The notes: generated by a model from the letters alone, not told the origin. A stretch of DNA of 64,000 nucleotides from Nocardia sp. NBC_00565 (GCF_036345915.1 NZ_CP107785.1:5642001-5706000); one strand, 5' to 3'; numbered from the stretch's first letter, positions 46,054-55,669 are shown. Numbers and translations: made by a program.

Positions 46054-47733
46054 ATGACAAAGCCTTTCGACCCACATGCGCTGGCCGCCGCGGCCGTGGC
46101 GAAGCTGACCGGGCCGGGTGGTCAGTTCGAGATGACGGTCGAGGATGTGCTCGGCACGCCGATTCCCGTGCTGAAAGACCGCGTCCGGTCGTTGCGCGGG
46201 GTGCTCGCGGCCTCGGTCGCATTGGGCGATCGGGACTATCTGGTCACCGAGGACCACAGGATGTCCTATGCCGAACACGCCGCCGCCGTTGGCGCGCTGG
46301 CTCGCGCGTTACGCGAACGGTACGGCGTCGAAAAGGGTGACCGGATCGGCATTCTCGCCGCGAATACCCCCGAATGGGTGGTGACGTTCTGGGCCGCACA
46401 GGCCATCGGCGCGATCGCGGTCGGCTACAACGCCTGGTGGATGCCGCGCGAAATCGCCTACGGCGTCGATCACACCCGCCCCGCCGTCCTGATCGTCGAC
46501 GCGAAACGCGCGGCCCAGGTGGCGGCGCTCGACATCCAGGTCCCGGTGCTCACCATGGAGCACGACCTGCCCGCCCTGATCGCCGAATTCGGTGCCGGCG
46601 AGCTGCCGGAAACCTCCGTCGACGAGGACGATCCCGCGGTCATCCTGTACACCAGCGGCACCAGCGGCCGTCCCAAGGGCGCGGTGCATTCGCACCGAAA
46701 CCTGGTGGCGGTCATCGACTATCACCGTTTCAACGACGCGCTCGCCGCCGCGTTCCAGGGCGGTGTCGACGACGGGAGTCCGAAGGGCCGCCGGTTCCTG
46801 CTCACCTCACCGCTGTTCCATATCGCGAGCCTGCACAATCTGGTGCTGCCACGGCTGGTGACCGGCGATACCGCCGTCATCTACCAGGGCGCGTTCGACG
46901 CCGACCGGATCCTGCGGCTGATCGAGCGGGAGCGGATCAGCAACTGGGGCGCGATGCCGACCATGGCCGGCCGACTGCTCGAGGTCGACCTGTCCCGATA
47001 CGATCTGTCCTCGCTGGCCGCCTTCTCGCTCAACTCCGCACCGTCCTCGGCCGCACTGCAACAGCAACTGCGCGACCAACTTCCGGTCGCCAAGGCCGCG
47101 CTGGTGACCAGTTACGGGATGACCGAATGCAGTACCGCGGCGACGATCGCCGCACCCGCCGAACTCGCGGCGTTCCCGGATACCGTGGGCCGCCCAGTCA
47201 TCGGAGTCGACCTGCAGATCCGCAACGCGCTCGGCGAGCCGGTCGCCGAAGGCGTGGAAGGCGAAATCTGGGTGCGCAGCCCCTACGTCATGCTCGGCTA
47301 CTGGGCCGATGACGCCGCGACCGCCGCCGCCATCACCCCCGACCGCTGGCTGCGCACCGGCGATATCGGCGTGCTCGAGCAGGGCCGGCTCCGATTGTCC
47401 GGCAGGCGTTCGGATCTGATCCTGCGCGGCGGCGAGAACGTCTATCCGACCGAGGTCGAGCAGTGCCTGGACGAGCACCCCGCGGTTCGCGAGTGCGCGG
47501 TCGTCGGCCTGCCCGATGATGACCTCGGACAGCAGGTCGCCGCCCTGGTGGTCATCGAAAGTCCCACTGCGACAACCGAACAGGAGCTGGCCGAGTTCGC
47601 GAAACAGCGCATCGCCTACTACAAGGTGCCCGCCCGCTGGCGGCTCACCACCACACCGTTGGCCCGCAACGCGACCGGCAAGGTCGTGCGCGCCGGGATC
47701 GCCGAGGCGCTGTCCGCTGATCCTGGGCTGTGA
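46054..47733 (+). CDS. Acyl-CoA synthetase (FadD13-like position in operon)
   Basis: 559 residues of the ANL family. [18 protein letters not shown] is the P-loop, SYGMTECST the A5 motif, [11 protein letters not shown] and [22 protein letters not shown] the hinge region, and [10 protein letters not shown] carries the catalytic Lys. It would activate the acid released by earlier steps of the operon. In mycobacteria the mymA operon ends with fadD13; sequence similarity to FadD13 specifically was not tested. It lies 26 bp after adh with GAGGAAG before the ATG. Confidence 0.88.
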   Translation: MTKPFDPHALAAAAVAKLTGPGGQFEMTVEDVLGTPIPVLKDRVRSLRGVLAASVALGDRDYLVTEDHRMSYAEHAAAVGALARALRERYGVEKGDRIGILAANTPEWVVTFWAAQAIGAIAVGYNAWWMPREIAYGVDHTRPAVLIVDAKRAAQVAALDIQVPVLTMEHDLPALIAEFGAGELPETSVDEDDPAVILYTSGTSGRPKGAVHSHRNLVAVIDYHRFNDALAAAFQGGVDDGSPKGRRFLLTSPLFHIASLHNLVLPRLVTGDTAVIYQGAFDADRILRLIERERISNWGAMPTMAGRLLEVDLSRYDLSSLAAFSLNSAPSSAALQQQLRDQLPVAKAALVTSYGMTECSTAATIAAPAELAAFPDTVGRPVIGVDLQIRNALGEPVAEGVEGEIWVRSPYVMLGYWADDAATAAAITPDRWLRTGDIGVLEQGRLRLSGRRSDLILRGGENVYPTEVEQCLDEHPAVRECAVVGLPDDDLGQQVAALVVIESPTATTEQELAEFAKQRIAYYKVPARWRLTTTPLARNATGKVVRAGIAEALSADPGL

Positions 47734-47739
47734 GAATTC

Positions 47740-49479
47740 ATGTACGACACCATCGTGAAGGGTGGGCGCTGGTTCGACGGCGCCGCCTCGCCCTCGGCCA
47801 TCCGCCACCTGGGCATCCGGGACGGCAGCATCGCCGTCATCTCGGTCGAGCCGCTAGCGGAATCCGACTGTCCGAACGTCATCGACGCCGCCGGGAAGTG
47901 GGTGCTGCCCGGCATGATCGACATTCACACCCACTACGACGTCGAGGTGCTGGAGCGCCCGGAACTCGTGGAGTCGATCCGGCACGGCATAACCACCGTG
48001 CTGCTCGGCTCGTGCTCACTGTCTACGGTGCACGTCGGCCCGTCCGACGCTGGTGATCTATTCGGTCGGGTGGAGGCCATCCCGCGCGAATATGTGATCG
48101 CGGCGATGACCGAAACCAAGTCCTGGACCTCGGCACAGGACTACGTCGAGGCGCTGGAATCACTACCGCTCGGGCCGAACCTCGCCGCTTTCATCGGACA
48201 CTCCGATATCCGCGCCGCCCAGATGGGCCTGGATCGCGCCACCCGCAAGGAGATTCGGCCCACCGACGCCGAACTCGACGCGATGGCGGCAAAACTCGAG
48301 GAGGCGCTCGACGCGGGCTTCGTCGGCATGTCCTCCCAGCAGCTGCTGTTCGACAAGCTCGACGGTGAGGTCTGCCGATCGCGCACCCTGCCCTCGACCT
48401 ATGCGACCACCCGGGAGCGCCGCAGGCTCAACACGATTCTGCGTCGTCGCGGCCGCGCACTACAGGGCGGTCCGGATGTGGCCCGGCCGCAGAGCCTGGT
48501 CGCGATGGCGGCCAGCAGTCTCGGCATCTTCCGAAAGCCACTCAAGGTCAGTCTGCTCTCGGCGGCCGATATCAAGGCCATTCCCGCTGTCGCGCATCTC
48601 TTTCCGTTGATCGCCCGGGTGCTCAACCGGCTGGGCGGCGACTTCCGCTGGCAGCATCTGCCGGTGCCGTTCGAGGTGTACTCCGACGGTATCGATCTGC
48701 CGGTCTTCGAGGAGTTCGGTTCGGGCGCGGCCGCGCTGCATCTGTCCAATCAGGTGGATGAGCGCCGAGAGCTGTTGCGCGACGCGGACTATCGCCGCCG
48801 CTTCCGCAAGGACTACGACAAGAAGTTCGGGCCCCGGGTCTGGCATCGCGATTTCTTCGACGCCGAAATCGTCGAGTGTCCGGATTCCGCGGTGCTCGGC
48901 AAGACCTTCGGTCAGGTCGGTCTGGATCGCGGCGGGTTGCATCCGGTGGACGCGTTCCTCGACCTGGTCGTCGAGCACGGCGACAAAGTGCGCTGGCGGA
49001 CAACGATTTCCAACCATCGTCCGCGAGTACTGGATAAGTTCGCCGCCGATCCCGGTGTGCAGCTGGGCTTCTCGGATGCGGGCGCGCATCTGCGCAATAT
49101 GGCCTTCTACAACTTCGGGCTGCGCTTCCTGCGCCGCGTACACGATGCCGAGCGCGCGGGCCGACCGTTCCTGTCCCTGGAACGCGCCGTGCACCGCATC
49201 ACCGGCGAACTCGCCGACTGGTACGGCATCGACGCGGGCCATCTGCGTCCCGGTGACCGAGCCGACCTGGTCGTCATCGATCCCGCGTACCTGGACGAGA
49301 CCGTCGAGGCTTACGCCGAAAGTCCGATCGAACCGTTCGACAATCTCTCGCGGATGGTCAACCGCAATGACGCGACCGTCACCGCGGTACTCGTCGGCGG
49401 CGAATTCGTCTTCGGCAACGGCGAACCCGGTCCAGCACTCGGTACGCGTCGCACGGGTCGGTTCTTGCGCGCGCGGTAA
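47740..49479 (+). CDS. Amidohydrolase-superfamily protein (D-aminoacylase-like)
   Basis: 579 residues. The N-terminus YDTIVKGGRWFDGAASPSA is the small beta domain. PGMIDIHTHYDVE carries the HxH metal motif of the amidohydrolase barrel and GHSDIRAAQMG is the next metal-binding strand. FSDAGAHLRNM supplies the final catalytic Asp. The family hydrolyses N-acyl-D-amino acids or cyclic amides. Its presence in a mymA-like operon is unusual. It begins 6 bp after the ligase stop, so it is part of the operon. Confidence 0.85.
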   Translation: MYDTIVKGGRWFDGAASPSAIRHLGIRDGSIAVISVEPLAESDCPNVIDAAGKWVLPGMIDIHTHYDVEVLERPELVESIRHGITTVLLGSCSLSTVHVGPSDAGDLFGRVEAIPREYVIAAMTETKSWTSAQDYVEALESLPLGPNLAAFIGHSDIRAAQMGLDRATRKEIRPTDAELDAMAAKLEEALDAGFVGMSSQQLLFDKLDGEVCRSRTLPSTYATTRERRRLNTILRRRGRALQGGPDVARPQSLVAMAASSLGIFRKPLKVSLLSAADIKAIPAVAHLFPLIARVLNRLGGDFRWQHLPVPFEVYSDGIDLPVFEEFGSGAAALHLSNQVDERRELLRDADYRRRFRKDYDKKFGPRVWHRDFFDAEIVECPDSAVLGKTFGQVGLDRGGLHPVDAFLDLVVEHGDKVRWRTTISNHRPRVLDKFAADPGVQLGFSDAGAHLRNMAFYNFGLRFLRRVHDAERAGRPFLSLERAVHRITGELADWYGIDAGHLRPGDRADLVVIDPAYLDETVEAYAESPIEPFDNLSRMVNRNDATVTAVLVGGEFVFGNGEPGPALGTRRTGRFLRAR

Positions 49480-49564
49480 TTCGCCTTCGCCGCTGCCGAT
49501 TTCGGTCTACCTTGGCAAGTACCGGCGTACAGCGTGTTCGCCTGCCCACTCGCAAGGAGGCGAC

Positions 49565-50428
49565 GTGGCGAGCTTCGAACATCGTGGCCGGGCCGTGGTC
49601 TACGACCAAGTCGGCAGCGGCCCGCCCATCGTCCTGCTGCACAACGCCGGCACCCAACGCCATATCTGGGACGATCAGATCGGGGAGTTACGACACCGGC
49701 ACGAGGTCTTCGCGCTCGACCTGCCCGGTTACGGCGAATCCGAGCAGCCGGCGGACGGGTACCGGCTCGCCGACTACGTGCACATGCTCGAAGCCTTCCT
49801 CGCCGCGCACGAACTCGCGGATGTCGTCCTGGTCGGGAACCGCCTCGGGTCGGCCACCTCGCTGCGGTACACGATGACGCGTCCGGACAACGTCCGCGCG
49901 CTCGTGCTGTGCAACCCGCTGACCTGGCAAACCGTCCGCGCCGGACGCCAAGCCGGACTGGCCTGGGTCGATGCCAGGCTGCCGCTGGCCCCCGTGGCCC
50001 GCCGACTGGCCCTGCCCGAGGCCGTCGTGACCCGGATCCTCGCCGATCAACTCGGCGAGCAGGGTCGGCGGCGCATGCTGCACCACTCGCCGCGCCTCAT
50101 GGCGCACTGGAGCGATAAGGGTCGGCTGCTCGCGCTGCACGGCCTGGTGCAGGACTTTCCGACCTACGCCGACCTCGACGTGTTCACCCCGGGCCCCGGG
50201 TTCCCGCCGATCTGCACCATCTGGGGCTCACAGAACCGCATCCTGTCGGCCCGCGCGGGCGTTAAACTCGACGAGACCCTGCACACGCACACCCGGATCC
50301 AGCTGAACGATTGCGGCCATCTGCCGATGGTGGAGGATCCCGAAACCGTGACGAGCGTCATCACCACCTTCTTGGCCGCACCGGAGGTACGGCCATATAG
50401 CGCGGCAAAACGACCGGTCAAGCCCTGA
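49565..50428 (+). CDS. Alpha/beta hydrolase fold protein lacking the catalytic nucleophile and acid
   Basis: 287 residues with full alpha/beta hydrolase order: oxyanion loop LLHNAGTQRHIWDDQI, DLPGYGES, nucleophile-elbow strand and C-terminal His. The elbow, normally G-x-S-x-G, reads GNRLG (residues 91-95), so Arg replaces Ser. The acid position, usually Asp in WGDxD, reads WGSQNR with Asn near 224. His252 (CGHLPMVEDP) remains. It is probably a binding or non-hydrolytic protein. GTG 49565 follows AAGGAGG. It lies 85 bp after the amidohydrolase on the same strand and may share its operon. Confidence 0.82.
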   Translation: MASFEHRGRAVVYDQVGSGPPIVLLHNAGTQRHIWDDQIGELRHRHEVFALDLPGYGESEQPADGYRLADYVHMLEAFLAAHELADVVLVGNRLGSATSLRYTMTRPDNVRALVLCNPLTWQTVRAGRQAGLAWVDARLPLAPVARRLALPEAVVTRILADQLGEQGRRRMLHHSPRLMAHWSDKGRLLALHGLVQDFPTYADLDVFTPGPGFPPICTIWGSQNRILSARAGVKLDETLHTHTRIQLNDCGHLPMVEDPETVTSVITTFLAAPEVRPYSAAKRPVKP

Positions 50429-50505
50429 TTCCGGTTTGTTGATCTTGTTGTTTGCCGGCACGGAACGCGGGAACCCGAACCTTGGTCACCGAGGAAAGGG
50501 ACATC

Positions 50506-51708
50506 ATGCTGCTACGCCGATTTGCCCGACCACTGCTGGCGACCGCGTTCGTCGCCGATGGTGTCGACGCGCTGGTCCACCCCGAACCGCGCACCCAAGC
50601 CGCGACCGCGCTGGTCCAGCAGGGCCAGCAATCGCTGCCCGACAGTGTCGCCGTGAAACTGCCATCGGATCCGGGGATGGTCGTGCGGGTCACCGCGATC
50701 ACCCAGGTCTCGGCCGGTGTGCTGCTGGCATTCGGCAAGGTGCCGCGGCTCGCCTCGCTCGTCCTCGCCGCGACTGTCATCCCCGCCACGGTCACCGAAC
50801 AGGACTTCTGGGCGGAGAAGGATCCGGAGCGCAAGGCGGCCAAACGCACCGCCTTCCTCAAGGATGTGAGCCTGCTCGGCGGTCTGATGATCGCCAGCGC
50901 GGATACCGGAGGTAAACCGTCGCTCGGCTGGCGGGGGCGACGGGCCGCGAGCGATGCGACCGCAGCGGTCTCGGCGGCTTTGCCGTTCGCGACGGCGGCG
51001 GATTCGCCGACGGGCGAGGCACTGCGCCGACATGCGTACGACGCCGCGGTCCGCGCACGTGAACTCGGCGATGTCGCCGCGGCGGTCGCGCAGGAGCGCG
51101 GTGCCGAAATAGCCGAGACGGTCCGGGAACACGGCCCGGAATGGGCCGAGTTCGCCAAGGGACGTGGCGCGAAGCTGGCCGAGAAGGCGGCGGAACTCGC
51201 CGAGATTGCCAGGGAACGCGGGCCCGAAGTCGCCTCGGCGGCACGGGAACGCGGCGCGGAACTCGCTGAAAAGGCCCAGCACCGCGGTACGGATCTCGCC
51301 GGACGGGCGCAGCACCGTGGCGCGGAACTCGCCGAAATCGCCCAGCACCGTGGCGCGGAACTGGCCGAACGAGCGCAGCACCGTGGTACGGAACTCGCCG
51401 AAATCGCCCAGCACCGTGGCGCGGAACTGGCCGAACGAGCGCAGCACCGTGGCGCGGAACTGGCTGAAATCGCTAAAGAGCGTGGGCCGGAGCTGGCCTC
51501 GACCGCTCGCGAACGCGGTGCGGAGCTCACCGAGCAGGCGCACAAGCGTGGCACTCGCCTTGCCGCGAAGGCCGAGCGGCGGGCGAAAAAAGCACAGCCG
51601 CGGGTCGATAGGGCCCTGCGCCGCCTCGACAAAGCCCAGGAACGTGTCGCGCAAGCGCAGGAACGGATTGCCGACGCCCGTACTCGCGTGGAGGCACGGC
51701 GCCGCTGA
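50506..51708 (+). CDS. DoxX-like membrane protein with long 11-residue-repeat helical tail
   Basis: 400 residues. Residues 1-135 match the DoxX-like fold (RRFARPLLATAFVADGVDAL, RVTAITQVSAGVLLAFGK, RLASLVLAATVIPAT, LKDVSLLGGLMIASA). Residues 180-345 are an alpha-helical tail built on an 11-residue repeat of the form RGAELAEIAQH, alternating with RGAELAERAQH. The end is a lysine/arginine-rich coil. Eleven-residue helical repeats resemble those of LEA-type or membrane-surface-binding proteins. DoxX proteins are linked to redox stress at the membrane. The role of the tail is unknown. GAGGAAAGG precedes the ATG. Confidence 0.8.
   Translation: MLLRRFARPLLATAFVADGVDALVHPEPRTQAATALVQQGQQSLPDSVAVKLPSDPGMVVRVTAITQVSAGVLLAFGKVPRLASLVLAATVIPATVTEQDFWAEKDPERKAAKRTAFLKDVSLLGGLMIASADTGGKPSLGWRGRRAASDATAAVSAALPFATAADSPTGEALRRHAYDAAVRARELGDVAAAVAQERGAEIAETVREHGPEWAEFAKGRGAKLAEKAAELAEIARERGPEVASAARERGAELAEKAQHRGTDLAGRAQHRGAELAEIAQHRGAELAERAQHRGTELAEIAQHRGAELAERAQHRGAELAEIAKERGPELASTARERGAELTEQAHKRGTRLAAKAERRAKKAQPRVDRALRRLDKAQERVAQAQERIADARTRVEARRR
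51277..51474 (+). repeat. Six 33-bp tandem repeats inside the DoxX-like gene
   Basis: Units start at 51277, 51310, 51343, 51376, 51409 and 51442, each beginning CAGCACCG. The 66-bp blocks 51310-51375 and 51376-51441 differ at only two bases. This near-identity, including silent positions, points to recent duplication of a two-unit block. Unit length is a multiple of three, so changes in copy number keep the frame. Confidence 0.85.
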
Positions 51709-51722
51709 GAGCACCGGGGTGC

Positions 51723-52187
51723 CTATACCCCGGCTTCACACCCGGTCGCGGTTTCGGCGAGCGCCGCGGCCAGCGAGCCGACGCGGCGGAAAGTCGTGGA
51801 CAACCCCGTGATCTCGATGACGCGATCGACACAGCGCACCGTCGTGATCAATACCATTCGGCCGGCGGCCTGTTCCGCCGCCGCCTGGGCCTCGATCAGC
51901 GTCGTCAGCCCGGCGGCGGCGAAGAAGGTGACCGGCGAGAGATCGACGACCATGGTCGAGACCCGAGAACCGTACGCGCGCAACAACATGTCTCGCAGAC
52001 GCGGCGCGGTACACAGATCGATTTCACCCGCGACGACAATGAGCGTCACGTCACCACGCGGGTGGCTGACCGCGAACTGAATGATCCGGGCACCGGGCAT
52101 GGTCGAAAGATCGACGCGCTCACCGTGTTCCGGTCCGTCACGGTCGGCGGGTCGACCTGCCGGGTAAGCGGCGAAGTGGGTGGACAT
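51723..52187 (-). CDS. STAS-domain (anti-anti-sigma-like) protein
   Basis: 154 residues. DVTLIVVAGEIDLCTAPRLR is the STAS start and VVDLSPVTFFAAAGLTTLIE the central segment. In regulated antagonists this segment reads D-S-S/T-G and the Ser is phosphorylated by an anti-sigma kinase; here it is A-A-A-G, so the site is missing. It may be constitutively active or bind another partner. No anti-sigma kinase is next to it. AGGAG precedes the ATG. Confidence 0.82.
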   Translation of the reverse strand: MSTHFAAYPAGRPADRDGPEHGERVDLSTMPGARIIQFAVSHPRGDVTLIVVAGEIDLCTAPRLRDMLLRAYGSRVSTMVVDLSPVTFFAAAGLTTLIEAQAAAEQAAGRMVLITTVRCVDRVIEITGLSTTFRRVGSLAAALAETATGCEAGV

Positions 52188-52369
52188 GCGCTCGCTCCTG
52201 AGGTCCGGGTACAGACCTTTCTCACAAGTGAAGCAGGGTCCGCCGGGTCTGTACAGAGGAGCGCGCCATGCCCGATCAGCCGGGCTCCGGCGGGTCGACG
52301 GCGGAGCCCGAATTCGTGGTGAGGATCACACACTTGTGCACAATACGAGCCATCTCCACCGAGGCGGCG

Positions 52370-52650
52370 GATTCTCGGCCGATCAGGGCTTCGCCACCCG
52401 CGCGGAGCTGTCCAGCGTGGGCGCCAATTCCTTTGTGCCCCGGGCGAATTGCGGTGTGACCGGCGCGGTCACCGGAATCCCGACCATCGAGGACAGCTAC
52501 GCCATGCTGCGCGATTTCGGCACCATCTTCGACGTACCCGGCGCGCCGAACAGCTCATCGCCGATTCGAAGCGCAAGATCGCAGGCACGACGACGCGGGT
52601 CGCCGGACAGCCGAAGAAGAATGTGCTGCTCATCTTCCCGGATATGGGCA
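52370..52650 (+). pseudogene. Iron-siderophore-type substrate-binding protein fragment
   Basis: One frame reads AELSSVGANSFVPRANCGVT and PTIEDSYAMLRDFGTIFDVP. The coding sense then passes to another frame near 52545: RAEQLIADSKRKIAGTTTRV, AGQPKKNVLLIFPDMGM. Together this is a continuous middle section of a siderophore-binding protein (helical backbone type). Both ends are missing and one frameshift is present. It is cut off by the convergent double-MerR gene. Confidence 0.5.
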
Positions 52651-52654
52651 TGCG

Positions 52655-53359
52655 CTACAGGGAGATCAGTGCGCCGAGGGCGGCGGCCGCCGCGAGGAGG
52701 GCCCTGGAGCGGGCTTCGATGCTCGCGTCGCGGGCGGCCAGGCCGGCCATCACATCGTCCCAGCGGCGTGCAGCTCGCAGTTGCGGCATCAGCGCCTGGA
52801 GTTGCGGGATACGGTATCCGGCCAAGCGCAGTTGGTGCACGATCCGTGCATCGCGCACGTCGTCGGGTGGGTAGCTGCGCGCTGTCCCTGTGGTGGCTCG
52901 ACCGGGCGTGACCAGCCCGACGGCGTCCCAGTGCCGCAGTGTCGAGGTGCGCACGCCGAGCGCGCTCGCCAACTCGGAAATGCTCATCGCATCCGATGGC
53001 CGCACATCATCGATGGGCTCGTCGGTGATCGCCCTGGCGGCGGCCCTGGCCAACGCGAGATCGCGGCGCTCCCGGTCCAATCGAGCGTGTGCCGCGTCCA
53101 TGAGGGCGAACAGGCCCGAGCCCGCGTGCGCGGCGCGCATGATCTTCTTGGCGTCGGTCGGACCGGTGCCCGCCGCCAGAGCTCGATAGGCCTGCGCGGA
53201 ACGCACATGGGATTCGTCATAGATCCGGTAACCGGTAGGACTGCGCGTTGCCAGCGGCAGCACGCCATCGCGCTCGAGATTGCGCACCTGCTGCACGGAG
53301 TATCCGGCACGTTGCGCGACGTCGCTGGTGCGGACGCGTGGCAAGTTGCGACTTTTCAC
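52655..53359 (-). CDS. Double-MerR regulator (TioE-like)
   Basis: 234 residues with two MerR-type helix-turn-helix domains in one chain. The first is VRTSDVAQRAGYSVQQVRNL and TGYRIYDESHVRSAQAYRAL. The second is MSISELASALGVRTSTLRHW and RSYPPDDVRDARIVHQLRLA. A helical linker of about 60 residues joins them. This layout matches regulators I remember as the TioE family. A single chain might bind DNA that normally needs a dimer. The GTG at 53359 follows GGAGG. It is divergent from the DUF6194 gene, 63 bp away. Confidence 0.85.
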   Translation of the reverse strand: MKSRNLPRVRTSDVAQRAGYSVQQVRNLERDGVLPLATRSPTGYRIYDESHVRSAQAYRALAAGTGPTDAKKIMRAAHAGSGLFALMDAAHARLDRERRDLALARAAARAITDEPIDDVRPSDAMSISELASALGVRTSTLRHWDAVGLVTPGRATTGTARSYPPDDVRDARIVHQLRLAGYRIPQLQALMPQLRAARRWDDVMAGLAARDASIEARSRALLAAAAALGALISL

Positions 53360-53422
53360 ATGCTCACCTCCGGAAATCGGTCCACAAGTCTCCACAAGCA
53401 CTTCAATGTAACGCTAGAACAC

Positions 53423-53896
53423 ATGAGCATCGACGAGATCATTGAGTTCATCGAGACCCTCGGCGGGGTGCTGACGCTGCGGCCCGAGCCCGGCGACGGT
53501 TCACCCGAAATCGCTTGGGGGGACACGTTTTTCTACTACGCACCCGATGGCAAGGTCCCGACCACGACCCAACCGTTCGCGACGATCGTGACCAAGGACT
53601 ACCCCGATGACGACGGATCCCGGCTCGACCGACCCGGCGCCTTCCGCCTGAACATCAGCGCCGGCAAGGACGCCTTCATCCGGTTTACCGGCCACGATCC
53701 CCGCACGCCGGTCAGCGGCGCTGACCCGAGCATGGTCGACACCGTGCTGGCGCACCCCGTCTATGGGAGCGCAGGGTGGCTGGCCGTGGTGAACCCGGAC
53801 ACGCGGACCGCGGACTCGGTCCGGGAGTTGCTGCGCACGGCCCATGACCGCGCCTGTGCGCGCTACCAGCGCCGCGCCGGATCACAAGCGCACTGA
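53423..53896 (+). CDS. DUF6194-like protein
   Basis: 157 residues beginning MSIDEIIEFIETLGGVLTLR. AWGDTFFYYAPDGKVPTTTQ, PFATIVTKDYPDDDGSRLDR and FRLNISAGKDAFIRFTGHDP are characteristic of a small family common in actinobacteria, remembered as DUF6194. The fold resembles MmcQ/YjbR-like DNA-binding-fold proteins, but function is unknown. It is divergent from the double-MerR gene, which may regulate it. No clear ribosome site precedes the ATG. Confidence 0.8.
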   Translation: MSIDEIIEFIETLGGVLTLRPEPGDGSPEIAWGDTFFYYAPDGKVPTTTQPFATIVTKDYPDDDGSRLDRPGAFRLNISAGKDAFIRFTGHDPRTPVSGADPSMVDTVLAHPVYGSAGWLAVVNPDTRTADSVRELLRTAHDRACARYQRRAGSQAH

Positions 53897-53923
53897 CTCT
53901 GCTGTCCAAGACCGCGGGAAGGC

Positions 53924-55669
53924 TTACGGTTCTGCCGCAGGAGCTTCCGTGGTCTTCGACTGTTCCGCGACCTCCGCGGCGTGCTTGGCCTGCGCACCCC
54001 ATCCGACATGCAATTCGGCGCGCATCCGGTCGACCATATGGGGATAGTGCAGTTCGAAGGCCGGACGTTCGGAGCGGATCCGCGGCAGTTCGTAGAAGTT
54101 GTGCCGCGGCGGCGGACAGGAGGTGGCCCATTCCAGTGAGTTGCCGTAACCCCACGGATCGTCCACGGTGACCACTTCGCCGTAGCGGAAGCTCTTGAAG
54201 ACGTTCCAGATGAACGGCAGCATCGAGGCGCCCAGGATGAACGCGCCGATCGAGGAAATCGTGTTCAGCGCGGTGAATCCATCGCTGGGCAGGTAGTCGG
54301 CGTAGCGGCGTGGCATACCTTCGGCACCGACCCAGTGTTGGACCAGGAAGGTCGTGTGGAAACCGACCAGGGTGGTCCAGAAGTGCCATTTGCCCAGGCG
54401 TTCGTCGAGTAGGCGGCCGGTCATCTTGGGGAACCAGAAGTAGATGCCCGCGAAGGTGGCGAACACGATGGTGCCGAACAGCACGTAGTGGAAGTGCGCG
54501 ACCACGAAATAGCTATCGGTGACGTGAAAGTCGAGCGGCGGGGAGGCCAGGATGACGCCCGACAGACCACCGAAGAGGAACGTCACCAGGAATCCGACCG
54601 AGAACAGCATCGGCGTCTCGAAGGTCAACTGGCCGCGCCACATGGTGCCGATCCAGTTGAAGAATTTCACCCCGGTCGGCACCGCGATCAGGAAGGTCAT
54701 GAACGAAAAGAACGGCAGCAGCACGGCTCCCGTGGCATACATGTGATGGGCCCACACCGCGATCGATAGCGCGCCGATCGCCAAGGTCGCGTACACCAGC
54801 GTCGTATACCCGAACAACGGCTTGCGCGAGAACACCGGGAAGATCTCGGTCACGATCCCGAAGAACGGCAGCGCGATGATGTACACCTCGGGGTGGCCGA
54901 AGAACCAGAACAGGTGCTGCCACAACAGGACCCCGCCGTTGGCCGTGTCGTAGATGTGCCCGCCGAGATGCCGGTCGAACGCCAGCGCCATCAGCGCCGC
55001 GGTCAGAATCGGGAAGGCCAGCAGAATGAGAATGCTGGTGACCAGGATATTCCAGGTGAAGATCGGCATCCGGAACATGGTCATACCGGGACAGCGCAGG
55101 CAGATCACCGTGGTGATCATGTTGACGCCGCCGAGAATGGTGCCGAGACCGGACAACGCCAACCCCATGATCCACATATCCGCACCGACACCGGGCGCGT
55201 GCTCGATGGTGCTCAGCGGTGCGTAGCCGGTCCAGCCGAAATCGGCCGGACCACCGGGGGTGACGAAACCCGCCGTCGCGATCGTCGCGCCGAACAGATA
55301 CAGCCAGTAGCTCAGGGCGTTCAGCCGCGGGAACGCCACATCCGGCGCACCGATATGCAGCGGTAGCACGCAGTTGGCGAAGCCGAACAGAATCGGGGTC
55401 GCGTAGAACAGCAGCATGATCGTGCCGTGCATGGTGAACAGCTGATTGAACTGTTCCGGCGACAGGAACTGCAGGCCTGGCCGCGCCAGCTCGCCGCGCA
55501 TCAGCAGTGCCATCAGACCACCGATGAAGAAGAAGGTCATCGAGGTGGTCAAATACATGATCCCCAGCACCTTCGGATCGGTGGTGGTGATCATTTTCCA
55601 GATATAGGAGCCCTTCGGCCCGGTACGGGCCGGATACGGTCGAACAGCTTCCAGTTGAGTGGTACTCAC
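53924..55669 (-). CDS. ctaD: Cytochrome c oxidase subunit I
   Basis: 581 residues, 12 transmembrane segments, catalytic subunit of the aa3 oxidase. Heme a and CuB ligands are visible: [26 protein letters not shown] with the crosslinked His-Tyr pair, [10 protein letters not shown], and [32 protein letters not shown] is the usual actinobacterial N-terminus. The GTG at 55669 has GGAAGG 11 bp upstream; a longer frame to 56203 overlaps the P450 relic and is rejected. Other cta genes are not adjacent, which is normal in actinobacteria. Confidence 0.96.
   Translation of the reverse strand: MSTTQLEAVRPYPARTGPKGSYIWKMITTTDPKVLGIMYLTTSMTFFFIGGLMALLMRGELARPGLQFLSPEQFNQLFTMHGTIMLLFYATPILFGFANCVLPLHIGAPDVAFPRLNALSYWLYLFGATIATAGFVTPGGPADFGWTGYAPLSTIEHAPGVGADMWIMGLALSGLGTILGGVNMITTVICLRCPGMTMFRMPIFTWNILVTSILILLAFPILTAALMALAFDRHLGGHIYDTANGGVLLWQHLFWFFGHPEVYIIALPFFGIVTEIFPVFSRKPLFGYTTLVYATLAIGALSIAVWAHHMYATGAVLLPFFSFMTFLIAVPTGVKFFNWIGTMWRGQLTFETPMLFSVGFLVTFLFGGLSGVILASPPLDFHVTDSYFVVAHFHYVLFGTIVFATFAGIYFWFPKMTGRLLDERLGKWHFWTTLVGFHTTFLVQHWVGAEGMPRRYADYLPSDGFTALNTISSIGAFILGASMLPFIWNVFKSFRYGEVVTVDDPWGYGNSLEWATSCPPPRHNFYELPRIRSERPAFELHYPHMVDRMRAELHVGWGAQAKHAAEVAEQSKTTEAPAAEP

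Noticed and set aside
51277..51474. CRISPR array from regular repeats
   Set aside because: Units are contiguous without spacers and lie in frame within a coding sequence.
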